NCBI RefSeq assembly: GCF_044784365.2
Contig: NZ_CP173062.2
Length of the DNA stretch: 64,000 nucleotides
Source of the DNA: Cetobacterium_A somerae
Lineage (GTDB): Bacteria; Fusobacteriota; Fusobacteriia; Fusobacteriales; Fusobacteriaceae
Reading direction: 5' to 3' (one strand)
A program made the position numbers and the translations under genes. This document shows, piece after piece, positions 8,767-17,027 of the stretch. The notes beneath the pieces were generated by a model. It was not told the DNA's origin, ran no database searches, and saw only the letters and a list, made by a program, of their open reading frames with translations. Numbering within the stretch: the stretch's first letter is position 1; each line of letters starts with the position of its first letter.

Positions 8767-8844
8767 TCATATTTTCCATAACAAAAGAGATAGTTTATCT
8801 AAAATATAAAATTTTAAAATTTCTCTTTCGTTCCTTAAAAACAT
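8767..8844 (-). CDS. Short ORF (25 residues), candidate leader peptide
   Basis: ATG at 8844 is preceded by AAGGAGG seven bases upstream, a near-perfect ribosome site. The peptide has seven Leu in 25 residues, four of them near the end (codons 18 and 20-22: CTA, CTT TTG TTA), followed by Trp. It ends at TGA (8769-8767), about 33 bases before a perfect terminator that precedes the amino-acid-binding protein gene. The stop codon overlaps GACTA, which can pair with TAGTC just before the terminator, and the adjoining TTAGT can pair with ACTAA inside the terminator stem. Mutually exclusive folds are therefore possible, though the alternative stems are short. No family is recognised. Confidence 0.55.
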   Translation of the reverse strand: MFLRNEREILKFYILDKLSLLLWKI

Positions 8845-8875
8845 AACTGACCTCCTTAAAAAATTATTTTAAGTG

Positions 8876-8904
8876 ATATTATCATATAAAATTTTTTTTG
8901 TCAA
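8876..8904 (-). promoter_or_regulatory. Promoter of the 25-residue ORF / amino-acid-binding protein transcript
   Basis: On the minus strand a perfect TTGACA (8904-8899) is followed after 17 bases by TAATAT (8881-8876), preceded by TG in the extended -10 position. It begins within about 10 bases of the end of the symporter gene. Confidence 0.65.
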
Positions 8905-8914
8905 AATATATTTT

Positions 8915-10225
8915 TTATTTTTTTCTGCCAATTGTTAAAATTATAGCATTGATGCAAAATGCAAGAATTAAAATATAATTTGAATGATTACCACCATAGA
9001 TTTTTCCAAATAAAGCTATAGCTCCTCCCATTATAATTGCACTTAGAACATAGAACTTTTTAAATCGATATCCCAAAATTCCTGCAAAACATGGAATTAT
9101 AAGTGCACCAGAATAAACAGATAAAGCTAATAATAGAGAACTTAATATAAACTTGAGTTTAAGAGCAACTAGGATACTAAATAACCCAAATACTCCAATG
9201 AAAACTCTTGTAAGTTTAATTGATCTTATATTTTTTAAATTTTTAGTAAAAATCTCTGTAAATATAGATGATCCAGTTAGCAAACAAGTGTCAGCAGTAG
9301 AAATTATAGCAGAAAGTAAACCAAAGTATAAAAGAAGACTTATAGGTTTTGGTAAAGTGTTAGCTGCAACATGTAGTAATGGAGATTGACCATTAGTTAA
9401 ATTTGGATAAGCTCCCGCAGCAAATATACCTATTTTAGTTAAAATAAAAGCTAAAGGTATTAAAATAATAATACTAATAATAATAGATTTTTTAGCAACA
9501 GTACTATCTTTTGCACAAAAAATTCTAGAGTAAATATCAGGACCAACTAAAAATGTAGATGAATATGTTAGTACTAAAATTAATAAATCGATGTAACTAA
9601 ATTTTTCGTTGATTACTTGAGGTACTACATAAGTTGTTTCTATGTTTGGTAAAAATAAAAAGCATAGAACAATACCTAATAAAATAAAAATTAATTGAAA
9701 ACAATCTGTTTTTATAATTGAAAGTTGTCCACCTAGTATCGTATATATAATAAAAACCACTCCACTTATAATAACACTTTGAAAATAAGAAAAATTACTT
9801 ATAATCTCCATAATTTGAGCAGCACCCATAATTTGAGCAGCAACAATTCCAATCCAAGCTATGGAAATAATAAAAGAACTTAAAATTCGAACCTCATCTC
9901 CATAAAAACTTCCTAAGAGTTCAGGAAGATTATAACCTTTAAATTTTTCAAATTTTTTAAGTAAAGGTAAAAGGGCAAAAAGACCAAATGCAGCACAAAA
10001 AAGAAGCCAAATTCCAGCCCACCCAATAGAATAAGTAGCAGCAACATTTCCTAGTATAGCTGAACTTCCTAAAACTGTAGCTAATAAACTACCTGTAACT
10101 TGGAAAACACCAGCCTCCTTGTTCGCTATAAAAAAATGTGAACTATCCTTAATTTTTTTAAATGAGTTATACCCAATTGCTAAAATACCTAGAAAATATA
10201 AATTTAAAAATAAATTTTCTACCAT
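8915..10225 (-). CDS. Sodium:solute symporter (SLC5 family) coupled to birA
   Basis: A 436-residue inner-membrane protein with about twelve hydrophobic segments and SSS-family features: FFIANKEAG near 33, GSLLATVLGSSAILGN near 45-60, and the core helix STADTCLLTGSSIFTEI near 310. Na+-coupled uptake is expected. It overlaps the 3' end of birA by 7 bases and has a GGGGAGG site inside birA, so the two are co-transcribed and probably translationally coupled. That suggests, as inference only, that it imports biotin or a related vitamin, as the animal SLC5 vitamin transporter does. No bioY gene is in the window. Other SSS substrates (proline, pantothenate, sialic acid) remain possible. Confidence 0.85.
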   Translation of the reverse strand: MVENLFLNLYFLGILAIGYNSFKKIKDSSHFFIANKEAGVFQVTGSLLATVLGSSAILGNVAATYSIGWAGIWLLFCAAFGLFALLPLLKKFEKFKGYNLPELLGSFYGDEVRILSSFIISIAWIGIVAAQIMGAAQIMEIISNFSYFQSVIISGVVFIIYTILGGQLSIIKTDCFQLIFILLGIVLCFLFLPNIETTYVVPQVINEKFSYIDLLILVLTYSSTFLVGPDIYSRIFCAKDSTVAKKSIIISIIILIPLAFILTKIGIFAAGAYPNLTNGQSPLLHVAANTLPKPISLLLYFGLLSAIISTADTCLLTGSSIFTEIFTKNLKNIRSIKLTRVFIGVFGLFSILVALKLKFILSSLLLALSVYSGALIIPCFAGILGYRFKKFYVLSAIIMGGAIALFGKIYGGNHSNYILILAFCINAIILTIGRKK

Positions 10226-11181
10226 TTAAAATTAACCTCCCCTGATTTTAAAATTTTTATAATTTTATTGGAATCTTGAACAATAAGATGTCCATTATCA
10301 TCAATATCAACAACAATACCTTGAATAGGACTATTTTTTTCATAATAAATAATATCTTTACCAATTAAAAATGATTTATTACGATAGATTTTAATAATTT
10401 CTGAATCATCTAAATTTTCTATAATATCCATAAGATTATTTATTATTTTTGAAATTAGTTGATTTCTGTTAATAGGAGTAATATCCTCTAGAAAAATCGA
10501 TCCAGCAGTATGAGAAAGATCCTCTGGAAAGTTTAAAGTATTAAAGTTTACTCCAATTCCTAAAACAATATTTTCAATAGAGCCACTTTCAAAATCTGTT
10601 ATAGCTTCTGTTAAGATTCCACATATTTTTTTATTATTTAAGAAAATATCATTAACCCACTTTATTTGAGTATCTTTATTACAGATTTCATCGATTGCAT
10701 TAGAAACAGCAACTGCTGTAGCAATGGTTATCTTAAAAGAGTTTTCCAGAAGTAAAGTTTTTGGTTTTAAAATAATACTCATATATATTCCAGTATTTTT
10801 AGGTGAAAAAAAACTTCGCCCTTTTCGTCCTCTACCATTTGTTTGCTCATTAGCAATTATAACGGTTCCATGCTCTGGATTATTTACTAGATAATTTTTT
10901 CCCTCTGAATTAGTAGAGAAAACAGAATCTTTTAAAATAATATCATTATTGTATTTAAGATTTTTTTTGATTTCTATTAAGGATAAAGTATTACTCTTGT
11001 GAGGAATACAGTGACCTTTTCTATTTACAGAGTCAATTGTATAACCATTATTTTTTAGTTCTTTAATAGCTTTCGAAACTGCTGCACGAGAGATATTTAA
11101 TTGAATTCCAATATCTTCTCCTGAAAGATAAGAACCTTTGTTTTCTTCTAACATAGAGATAATCTTTTCTTTAGTAGTCAT
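10219..11181 (-). CDS. birA: Bifunctional biotin-protein ligase / biotin operon repressor
   Basis: A 320-residue protein that activates biotin with ATP and attaches it to carboxylase carrier domains. The N-terminal 65 residues are a winged helix-turn-helix (GEDIGIQLNISRAAVSKAI), so it can also repress genes. The catalytic domain shows NEQTNGRGRKGRSFFSPK (biotinyl-AMP loop, near 130-148), IKWVNDIFLNNKKICGIL (near 178-195) and GIGVN. The start follows an AGGAGG. An imperfect inverted repeat lies at 11193-11211, just upstream, and could be an operator. It overlaps the downstream SLC5 symporter gene by 7 bases. Confidence 0.93.
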   Translation of the reverse strand: MTTKEKIISMLEENKGSYLSGEDIGIQLNISRAAVSKAIKELKNNGYTIDSVNRKGHCIPHKSNTLSLIEIKKNLKYNNDIILKDSVFSTNSEGKNYLVNNPEHGTVIIANEQTNGRGRKGRSFFSPKNTGIYMSIILKPKTLLLENSFKITIATAVAVSNAIDEICNKDTQIKWVNDIFLNNKKICGILTEAITDFESGSIENIVLGIGVNFNTLNFPEDLSHTAGSIFLEDITPINRNQLISKIINNLMDIIENLDDSEIIKIYRNKSFLIGKDIIYYEKNSPIQGIVVDIDDNGHLIVQDSNKIIKILKSGEVNFKW

Positions 11182-11192
11182 TTTTCCTCCTG

Positions 11193-11211
11193 ATTGTATA
11201 CAGTATTCAAT
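11193..11211. promoter_or_regulatory. Inverted repeat upstream of birA, possible operator
   Basis: ATTGTATAC and GTATTCAAT form a one-mismatch dyad around a central A, 12 bases from the birA start. The spacing is not that of the classical BirA operator, whose half-sites are separated by about 14-16 bases, so autoregulation by BirA is only a possibility. Confidence 0.35.
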
Positions 11212-11232
11212 ATATATTATTACAGAATTAAA

Positions 11233-11271
11233 AAAATGTCAACTTTATTATTCTCTTAAGGTTGACATTTT
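11233..11271 (-). terminator. Intrinsic terminator of the ACT-domain gene
   Basis: On the minus strand AAATGTCAAC pairs with GTTGACATTT across a 17-base loop, followed by a T run. It lies just beyond the stop at 11276. Confidence 0.75.
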
Positions 11272-11275
11272 AGTT

Positions 11276-11713
11276 TTACTCAAATGCTAGAAGTCTAGAC
11301 ATTTTAACATATTTAATTTTTTTTAGTTCATGAACAACATCTTCTGGAGGAAGAGAAGTTGAAGATATCTCAAAAGATATAACTACAGAAGCGACGTTAT
11401 TAATTGGAATATTTTGATTAATAGTAATTATATTACAATTAACCGATGATAAAAAATTTAAAACTTCAGATAAAGCGCCTTTTTCATGCTCTAACATAAG
11501 AGATATTAAAGCTTTTTTTCCCAAAGCATTATCAGATGGTAAAAATACAAAATCTTTATATTTATAATAAGTACTTCGACTTATTCCGACAATTTTAACA
11601 GCATCACTAACATTTTGGACTTTGCCTTCAGCTAGTAAGTTTCTAACCTCAATAACTTTCTCCAGATAATCTGGAAGGATAGATTTATCTACAACCAAAA
11701 ATTTTCCATTCAT
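11276..11713 (-). CDS. ACT-domain protein of the PheB/UPF0735 family
   Basis: A 145-residue protein with an N-terminal segment that looks like a short helix-turn-helix (VSDAVKIVGISRSTYYKYK, about residues 36-54) and a C-terminal ACT domain (about 70-145, SLMLEHEKGALSEVLNFLSS). ACT domains bind amino acids, and members of this family are thought to be regulators linked to aromatic amino-acid metabolism; no enzyme activity is expected. I use the ATG at 11713, preceded by GGGAGG with six bases of spacing, rather than the TTG two codons earlier, which abuts the ribosome site. It is divergent from sstT, with a terminator downstream. Confidence 0.8.
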   Translation of the reverse strand: MNGKFLVVDKSILPDYLEKVIEVRNLLAEGKVQNVSDAVKIVGISRSTYYKYKDFVFLPSDNALGKKALISLMLEHEKGALSEVLNFLSSVNCNIITINQNIPINNVASVVISFEISSTSLPPEDVVHELKKIKYVKMSRLLAFE

Positions 11714-11784
11714 TTGCAACCTCCCAATTTATATACATTTGTAGATAGTATAACTTTAAAAAAAAAAATGTCTATAAAAAAAAC

Positions 11785-11813
11785 TTGTATTCTAAAAAAT
11801 AATATGCTATATT
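11785..11813 (+). promoter_or_regulatory. Promoter of sstT
   Basis: TTGTAT (11785-11790), a 17-base spacer and TATATT (11808-11813), about 47 bases before the ribosome site of sstT. Confidence 0.55.
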
Positions 11814-11866
11814 GTCTCCTATATACAAACATATGTTTTTAAAATAAAGACAGGGAGATGGTAAAA

Positions 11867-13102
11867 ATGGAGAAAGTATTTAAAGCATGGTGCGGCTTAG
11901 GCCTGGTAAAACGAATTTTTATAGGATTATTATTTGGAGTAGCTTTAGCATATATTGCTCCTAATAGTATGAGTTGGATAACAATTTTTGGAGATTTATT
12001 TGTAGGTGCTCTAAAAGCAGTTGCTCCAATATTGGTATTTTTCTTAGTTATATCTGCAATTGTTCAGCATAAAAAAGGTCAGAAAACAAATATAAAATCA
12101 ATAGTGATATTATATTTATTGGGAACTTTTTTAGCTAGTTTAGTTGCAGTAATAGGAAGTTTTTTATTTCCAGTTACCCTATCCCTTGTATCTAATGTAA
12201 ATATGGAGTCAGCTCCACAAAATATAGTTGGAGTTTTAAAAACGTTACTTTTAAATTTAATAGATAATCCAGTAAAAGCTCTTTTTAATGGAAATTATAT
12301 AGGCATCTTATTTTGGAGTTCATTATTTGGTATCTTTTTGAAAGAAGCTAAAGAAGAAACAAAAGTGGTAGTAGTTGATATTTCTAAAGCTCTTTTAAAA
12401 GTTGTAAAACTTATCATAGAGTTTACTCCATTTGGTGTTATGGGATTAATATTTAGTTCAATAGAAGCTAGTGGTGGAAGTGGATTACTATCATATGGAA
12501 AGATTTTACTTTTACTTTTAGGATGTATGGCAACAGTAGCTCTTATAGTTAATCCAATAATAGCTTTTATAATGATTCAAAAAAATCCATATCCATTAGT
12601 ATTTACATGTTTGAAAGAAAGTGGATTAACTGCATTTTTTACAAGAAGTTCAGCAGCGAATATTCCAGTAAATATGAATCTTTGTGAGAAGCTAGGTTTA
12701 GAAAAAGATATGTATTCAGTTTCTATTCCTCTTGGAGCAACAATAAATATGGCAGGAGCAGCAGTTACAATATCTGTCTTTGCTTTAAGTGCAGCACATA
12801 CTTTAGGAATTCAAGTAGATTTCTTCTCAGCAATTGTTCTAAGTGTTCTTTCAGCTGTAAGTGCTTGTGGAGCTTCAGGTGTAGCTGGAGGATCATTACT
12901 CTTAATTCCACTAGCATGTAGCTTGTTTGGGATATCTAATGATGTTGCAATGCAAGTTGTTGGAGTAGGGTTTGTTATAGGAGTTCTTCAAGATTCGTGT
13001 GAAACAGCTTTAAATTCATCTACAGATGTTTTATTTACAAGTATTGCAGAATATTCACAGTGGAGAAAAGAGGGAAGAGAAGTAGAGGTTAGCAAAGTAT
13101 AA
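11867..13102 (+). CDS. sstT: Sodium-coupled serine/threonine symporter
   Basis: A 411-residue inner-membrane carrier of the dicarboxylate/amino acid:cation symporter family, close in length and sequence to SstT. Recognisable segments are the N-terminal SLVKRI-like GLVKRIFIGLLFGV, the serine-rich hairpin FFTRSSAANIPVNM near 265 and the Na+-site stretch SIPLGATINMAGAA near 290. It takes up serine and threonine with Na+. The earlier in-frame ATG at 11858 overlaps the GGGAG ribosome site, so I start at 11867. It has its own promoter and a terminator directly after, so it appears monocistronic. Confidence 0.92.
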   Translation: MEKVFKAWCGLGLVKRIFIGLLFGVALAYIAPNSMSWITIFGDLFVGALKAVAPILVFFLVISAIVQHKKGQKTNIKSIVILYLLGTFLASLVAVIGSFLFPVTLSLVSNVNMESAPQNIVGVLKTLLLNLIDNPVKALFNGNYIGILFWSSLFGIFLKEAKEETKVVVVDISKALLKVVKLIIEFTPFGVMGLIFSSIEASGGSGLLSYGKILLLLLGCMATVALIVNPIIAFIMIQKNPYPLVFTCLKESGLTAFFTRSSAANIPVNMNLCEKLGLEKDMYSVSIPLGATINMAGAAVTISVFALSAAHTLGIQVDFFSAIVLSVLSAVSACGASGVAGGSLLLIPLACSLFGISNDVAMQVVGVGFVIGVLQDSCETALNSSTDVLFTSIAEYSQWRKEGREVEVSKV

Positions 13103-13106
13103 AATC

Positions 13107-13136
13107 AAAAGCTTAGATTTTTTCTAAGCTTTTTTT
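13107..13136 (+). terminator. Intrinsic terminator of sstT
   Basis: AAAAGCTTAG and CTAAGCTTTT form a perfect ten-pair stem with a seven-base loop and a T run. Confidence 0.88.
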
Positions 13137-13226
13137 ATATTGTTCAAAAAATAATTAATTAGAAAAATACTTTAAAAAAATCTTTAAATGATGTAGGATA
13201 TAAAAAAGTCTTATAAGAGGTGGTGT

Positions 13227-14711
13227 ATGAAGAAAAAATATATTTGTTTAGCGTTAATTACAACATTATTGGCTAGTTGTAGTAGCATAGAAAAATCTGA
13301 GAATAGAGATAGCTATCAAATACCAGTTGTTCCAGATAAAATAGTAGAAGAACCAATGATACCCATGACAACTTTACCTGTCAAAGCAAAATCAAAAGCT
13401 GTGGATGAATTTGTTAATTCAAAAGTTTTAGAGCATGGGAATTTAAGTTTTTATGCTATGGATGTGAAAAGTGGAGCAGTTATTGATAATTATAGAGGAG
13501 AGACAGCTTTAACTCCAGCATCTGTTTTAAAAATAGTTACCTCAGCAACAGCCTTAGAAGTACTAGGTCCAGATACTGTTTTAGAAACTAAAGTTTTATA
13601 TGATGGAAAGATATCTAAAGATGGAGTTTTAACTGGAAATATATATATTCAAGGAGGAGGTGATCCTACCTTAGGTTCAGATGGGATATCTATAAATAGA
13701 GAGGAATTTTTAAAAAATTGGACTGATGCAGTTAAAAAAGCAGGAATTAAGTCTATTAATGGAAATATAATTGTGTTAGATGATTTATTTGGATATGAAG
13801 GAATTCCTGGAAAATGGCTTTGGGAAGATATGGGCACAAATTATGGTCAAGGGACTTATGGAATAAGTGTATTTGATAATATATATACTCTTTATTTAAA
13901 TACAGGTATCTCTGGTAAAAAGCCTGAAGTGATAAAAACTAAACCAGAGATTCAAGGATTAACATTTGATAATCAAAGTGTAGTAATGCCAGGTGGGAAA
14001 AAGGATATATACGTAAGAGGTATACCTTTAGAAAATAAAAGAAGAATTTTTGGAGTAGTTCCACAAAATAAAAATGGATTAACAATTCAAAGCGATATTC
14101 CTGACCCAGGGTTATTTTTAGGACAATATTTTTCATATTATTTAAAAAGAGAAAACATAAAAGTAAATGGAAATATCAAAACAGCTAGATTAACATCACA
14201 AAGACCTAGAAATCCTCAAGTTATAGCAGTAACAAAATCACCACCAATATCTGAAATAGTTAAAGTTTTATTAACTAGAAGTGATAATCATTATACAGAA
14301 CACCTATATCAATTAATAGAGAAAACAAAAGGTGTCAAGATAGAAAAGTTTTGGGAAGAAAAAGGAATTGACGTTCACTCTTTAACTATGAGAGATGGAA
14401 GTGGTTTATCTAGGGGAAATACGATTTCAGCAAAACTATTAGTAGAAATTTTATCTCATTCTAAAGATGGATTAGAAAATCTTTTGCCTGTTGCTGGAAA
14501 AGATGGAACAGTAGCTTTATTTTTAAGAAATACACCTTTAGAAGGAAAAGTTAGAGTTAAAAGTGGAAGTATGAGTGGAATACAATCTTATGCTGGATAT
14601 GTAGAAAAAAATGGAAGAACATATGCTTTTGCCATTGTGGTTAATCACTGGAATGGAGAGAGAAGTGAATTAAGAAAGCAGATGGAAAAACTATTAAATA
14701 GTGTCTTTTAA
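13227..14711 (+). CDS. dacB: D-alanyl-D-alanine carboxypeptidase/endopeptidase, PBP4 type (peptidase S13), lipoprotein
   Basis: A 494-residue penicillin-binding protein that trims or cleaves peptidoglycan cross-links in the periplasm. The N-terminus is a lipoprotein signal with the lipobox LLASC (Cys18). The three active-site motifs are present: S99-x-x-K102 in TPASVLKI, SDN in TRSDNHYTE (near 352), and KSG in VRVKSGSMSG (near 440). The long insert between the first two motifs is typical of the S13 family. A proline-rich linker at 30-55 separates the lipid anchor from the enzyme. A strong ribosome site (AGAGGTGG) precedes the ATG. It stands alone between two terminators. Confidence 0.93.
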   Translation: MKKKYICLALITTLLASCSSIEKSENRDSYQIPVVPDKIVEEPMIPMTTLPVKAKSKAVDEFVNSKVLEHGNLSFYAMDVKSGAVIDNYRGETALTPASVLKIVTSATALEVLGPDTVLETKVLYDGKISKDGVLTGNIYIQGGGDPTLGSDGISINREEFLKNWTDAVKKAGIKSINGNIIVLDDLFGYEGIPGKWLWEDMGTNYGQGTYGISVFDNIYTLYLNTGISGKKPEVIKTKPEIQGLTFDNQSVVMPGGKKDIYVRGIPLENKRRIFGVVPQNKNGLTIQSDIPDPGLFLGQYFSYYLKRENIKVNGNIKTARLTSQRPRNPQVIAVTKSPPISEIVKVLLTRSDNHYTEHLYQLIEKTKGVKIEKFWEEKGIDVHSLTMRDGSGLSRGNTISAKLLVEILSHSKDGLENLLPVAGKDGTVALFLRNTPLEGKVRVKSGSMSGIQSYAGYVEKNGRTYAFAIVVNHWNGERSELRKQMEKLLNSVF

Positions 14712-14712
14712 A

Positions 14713-14746
14713 AAAAGCTATGAAGTTTAATCTTCATAGCTTTTCT
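14713..14746. terminator. Bidirectional intrinsic terminator
   Basis: AAAAGCTATGAAG pairs perfectly with CTTCATAGCTTTT (13 pairs, six-base loop). It has a short T run on the plus strand and a longer one on the minus strand, between convergent genes. Confidence 0.88.
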
Positions 14747-14755
14747 ATTAAATTA

Positions 14756-15742
14756 TTATAACTGATTTTCACAAATTCCTTTTTGAATAAACTCATCAAG
14801 ATTTTCATAAGATATTTCAATCATATTTGTTAAAGCTTCATCAGTGTATGAACCAATATGTGGAGTTATTAATACTTTAGGATAAAGATTTAAAAGTTTT
14901 TCAACATTTTTATCAATCTCTTTACCAGTCATATTTTTAAAGAAAAACTCTTTTTCGTTAGAGAATACATCTGTTGCAAAGCCACCGATTTTACCACTTT
15001 CTAATCCTCTTATGATAGCTTCAACATCCTGAAGTTCTCCTCTAGCAGTATTTATTATAATAACATCATCTTTAGCTTTATTAATAAGATCATCATTGAT
15101 TAAATTATCATTAGATCCTTTTATATATGGACAGTGTAAACTTATGATATCTGCATTTTTAATTAAATCATCCATTGAAACATATTCTAAAATATCTTTA
15201 GCATTTTCATTTTCATAGATATCATAAGCAATAACTTTAGAACCAAGTCCTTTAAAAAGCTTAGCAGTTGTTAGTCCAATTTTTCCAGTTCCAACAATAC
15301 CTACAGTTAGGTTTCTAATCTCTCTGCTAAACATAAATTCATCTACAGTAAAGTTTTTTTCTCTGCTTCTATTTATCATATAAGTTCCTTTTCTAACTAA
15401 GTTCATAGCAAAAGTAATTGCTAGTTCACCAATAGCATTTGGAGAATAAGTAGGAACTCTAGCCATTTTAAATCCCATCTCTCTAGCGGCATCTAAGTCG
15501 ATATGATTATAACCAACAGTTCTAGTTAGAAGGTATTCAACACCATACCCTTTAATTATCTCTAAGTTTTTTCTATTTGCTGGACAATTAGCTCTTAACA
15601 TAACTGCTTTATGTCCCTCTATTAGATGAATATTTTCATCATTTAATAGTTCTTCTACTAAAGTTAATTCGTATCCGAATTTATTTAATTTTATAAAAAA
15701 ATCACGTTCTACTTTTCTAACACCAAAACATATTAATTTCAT
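14756..15742 (-). CDS. D-2-hydroxyacid dehydrogenase (D-lactate dehydrogenase type)
   Basis: A 328-residue cytosolic NAD-dependent dehydrogenase that interconverts a 2-keto acid and the D-2-hydroxy acid. It has the Rossmann motif GTGKIG (151-156) and the catalytic triad Arg234 (NTARGE), Glu263 and His295 (TPHIGSYT). It is closest to the fermentative D-lactate and (R)-2-hydroxyisocaproate branch, so pyruvate or a branched or aromatic keto acid could be the substrate. It lies 27 bases downstream of an AEC-family carrier gene on the same strand, with its own AGGAGG site, so carrier and enzyme probably form an operon for handling hydroxy acids. A divergent DcuS/CitA-type two-component system may regulate both. 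Confidence 0.88.
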   Translation of the reverse strand: MKLICFGVRKVERDFFIKLNKFGYELTLVEELLNDENIHLIEGHKAVMLRANCPANRKNLEIIKGYGVEYLLTRTVGYNHIDLDAAREMGFKMARVPTYSPNAIGELAITFAMNLVRKGTYMINRSREKNFTVDEFMFSREIRNLTVGIVGTGKIGLTTAKLFKGLGSKVIAYDIYENENAKDILEYVSMDDLIKNADIISLHCPYIKGSNDNLINDDLINKAKDDVIIINTARGELQDVEAIIRGLESGKIGGFATDVFSNEKEFFFKNMTGKEIDKNVEKLLNLYPKVLITPHIGSYTDEALTNMIEISYENLDEFIQKGICENQL

Positions 15743-15769
15743 TATAAACCTCCTATAAATTTGTTTAAT

Positions 15770-16813
15770 CTATCCAAATATCTGTAAAGATTTAATAACC
15801 TCTAAAACTACAATCCATAATGGCATACATATTACACTAAATACTGTAGATAGTAAAGAACAATTTGATGTCATAAGTGACTCTTTATCAAATTTTATAG
15901 CATAAGCTGCAGCAACAGTAGCTGTAGGTGTTGCCATCATAATAACAACAGTAGCTAATCCTACAAAAGATATTGGTAAAATATTTGTAACATTTAAAAT
16001 ATATAAAGCAACTATATTTATAGCAGGAACCCCTAAAACTTTAACAAAACTGTAAATCCAAGAATCTTTTGAAGAGAAAGCTTCTTTTAGAGAAATATCA
16101 GCTAATTTTGCACCAATAGAAATCCAAGCTAATGGAGAACAAAGAGCAGCTAGATAAGTCATAGGTTTAAATAGCCAGAATGCTGTTTTATCAATTCTTA
16201 AGAAAGCATAGCTTTTATCACCAATAGATACTTGAGGTAATGAGCTTTGGAAAACCCAAACGAACATACCTAAAAATGTAGCTAAAACAATTGGATTTAA
16301 AAACATCTGAGAGACATTTTTTCTATCTACTTTAATACCAGACATTTTAATATATCCATATGAATAAAGGAAAACTCTATATGCTATATTAAAAATAGAA
16401 GCATACATAACTCCAACTTCTCCATAAACAGCAGCAATAATTGGGATACCAAAGAAAGTAGTAGATCCAAATATAGTTAATACTTCTAAAACTGATTTTT
16501 TATCACCTTTATATTGGATGTATAAAACTTTTGTTAAAAATATCAATAAGATATATATAGCGAATCCCCAAATTAAAAGATTGATACCTTGCTCTAAACT
16601 ATTTTTATTTATATCTTGCATAAAAGAGTTAAAAGCTAAAGCTGGTAAAGATGCAGATAGGATAACGTCACTTAATGTTTTAGATGTACCATCTTTTAAA
16701 ACATTAGTTTTTCTAAGATAAAATCCAAAAAGAATGATTAAAACAGATGAAGATATAGCACCAACAATACTATTGTTCTTCAAAATACTTGAAATAATTT
16801 CACTGAAATTCAT
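15770..16813 (-). CDS. AEC-family transporter (auxin-efflux-carrier type, malate/hydroxy-acid permease)
   Basis: A 347-residue inner-membrane protein with about ten hydrophobic segments. The AEC-family features are LPALAFNSF near 55 and GSTTFFGIPIIAAVYGE near 115-131, and a C-terminal half ending in ATPTATVAAAYAIKFD. Bacterial members carry malate, lactate or other organic acids. The downstream D-2-hydroxyacid dehydrogenase gene supports a hydroxy-acid substrate, by inference. It has a clear AGGAGG site and is the first gene of the pair. Confidence 0.85.
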   Translation of the reverse strand: MNFSEIISSILKNNSIVGAISSSVLIILFGFYLRKTNVLKDGTSKTLSDVILSASLPALAFNSFMQDINKNSLEQGINLLIWGFAIYILLIFLTKVLYIQYKGDKKSVLEVLTIFGSTTFFGIPIIAAVYGEVGVMYASIFNIAYRVFLYSYGYIKMSGIKVDRKNVSQMFLNPIVLATFLGMFVWVFQSSLPQVSIGDKSYAFLRIDKTAFWLFKPMTYLAALCSPLAWISIGAKLADISLKEAFSSKDSWIYSFVKVLGVPAINIVALYILNVTNILPISFVGLATVVIMMATPTATVAAAYAIKFDKESLMTSNCSLLSTVFSVICMPLWIVVLEVIKSLQIFG

Positions 16814-16910
16814 AAATTCCTCCTAAAATAAAATTTAACAATTATGTACTCAATAACTAATATAGTTCCTTTTAAAAGAATTTACAATTTTTTAAACTTT
16901 ATAAATAGTT

Positions 16911-16941
16911 TTTTAACTTTTTTAAGTGGAAAAAGTTAAAA
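16911..16941. promoter_or_regulatory. Perfect 12-base inverted repeat between the AEC carrier and the two-component genes
   Basis: TTTTAACTTTTT and AAAAAGTTAAAA flank a seven-base spacer in the 214-base divergent region. It lies between the carrier start (16813) and a TATAAT box at 16979-16984 that probably serves the kinase gene. It could be the response-regulator target, but AT-rich DNA makes such repeats fairly easy to find by chance. Confidence 0.4.
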
Positions 16942-17027
16942 TTGATAAAAAAATAGGCAAAAAAGTTATCTAAATTTGTATAATAATTAATTGTACTAAC
17001 TCTTTTTTATATGTTAATATAACAGTT

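Noticed and set aside
11193..11211. BirA operator before birA
   Set aside because: The dyad is present, but its half-sites are adjacent rather than about 14-16 bases apart, so I list only a possible operator and do not claim BirA control.
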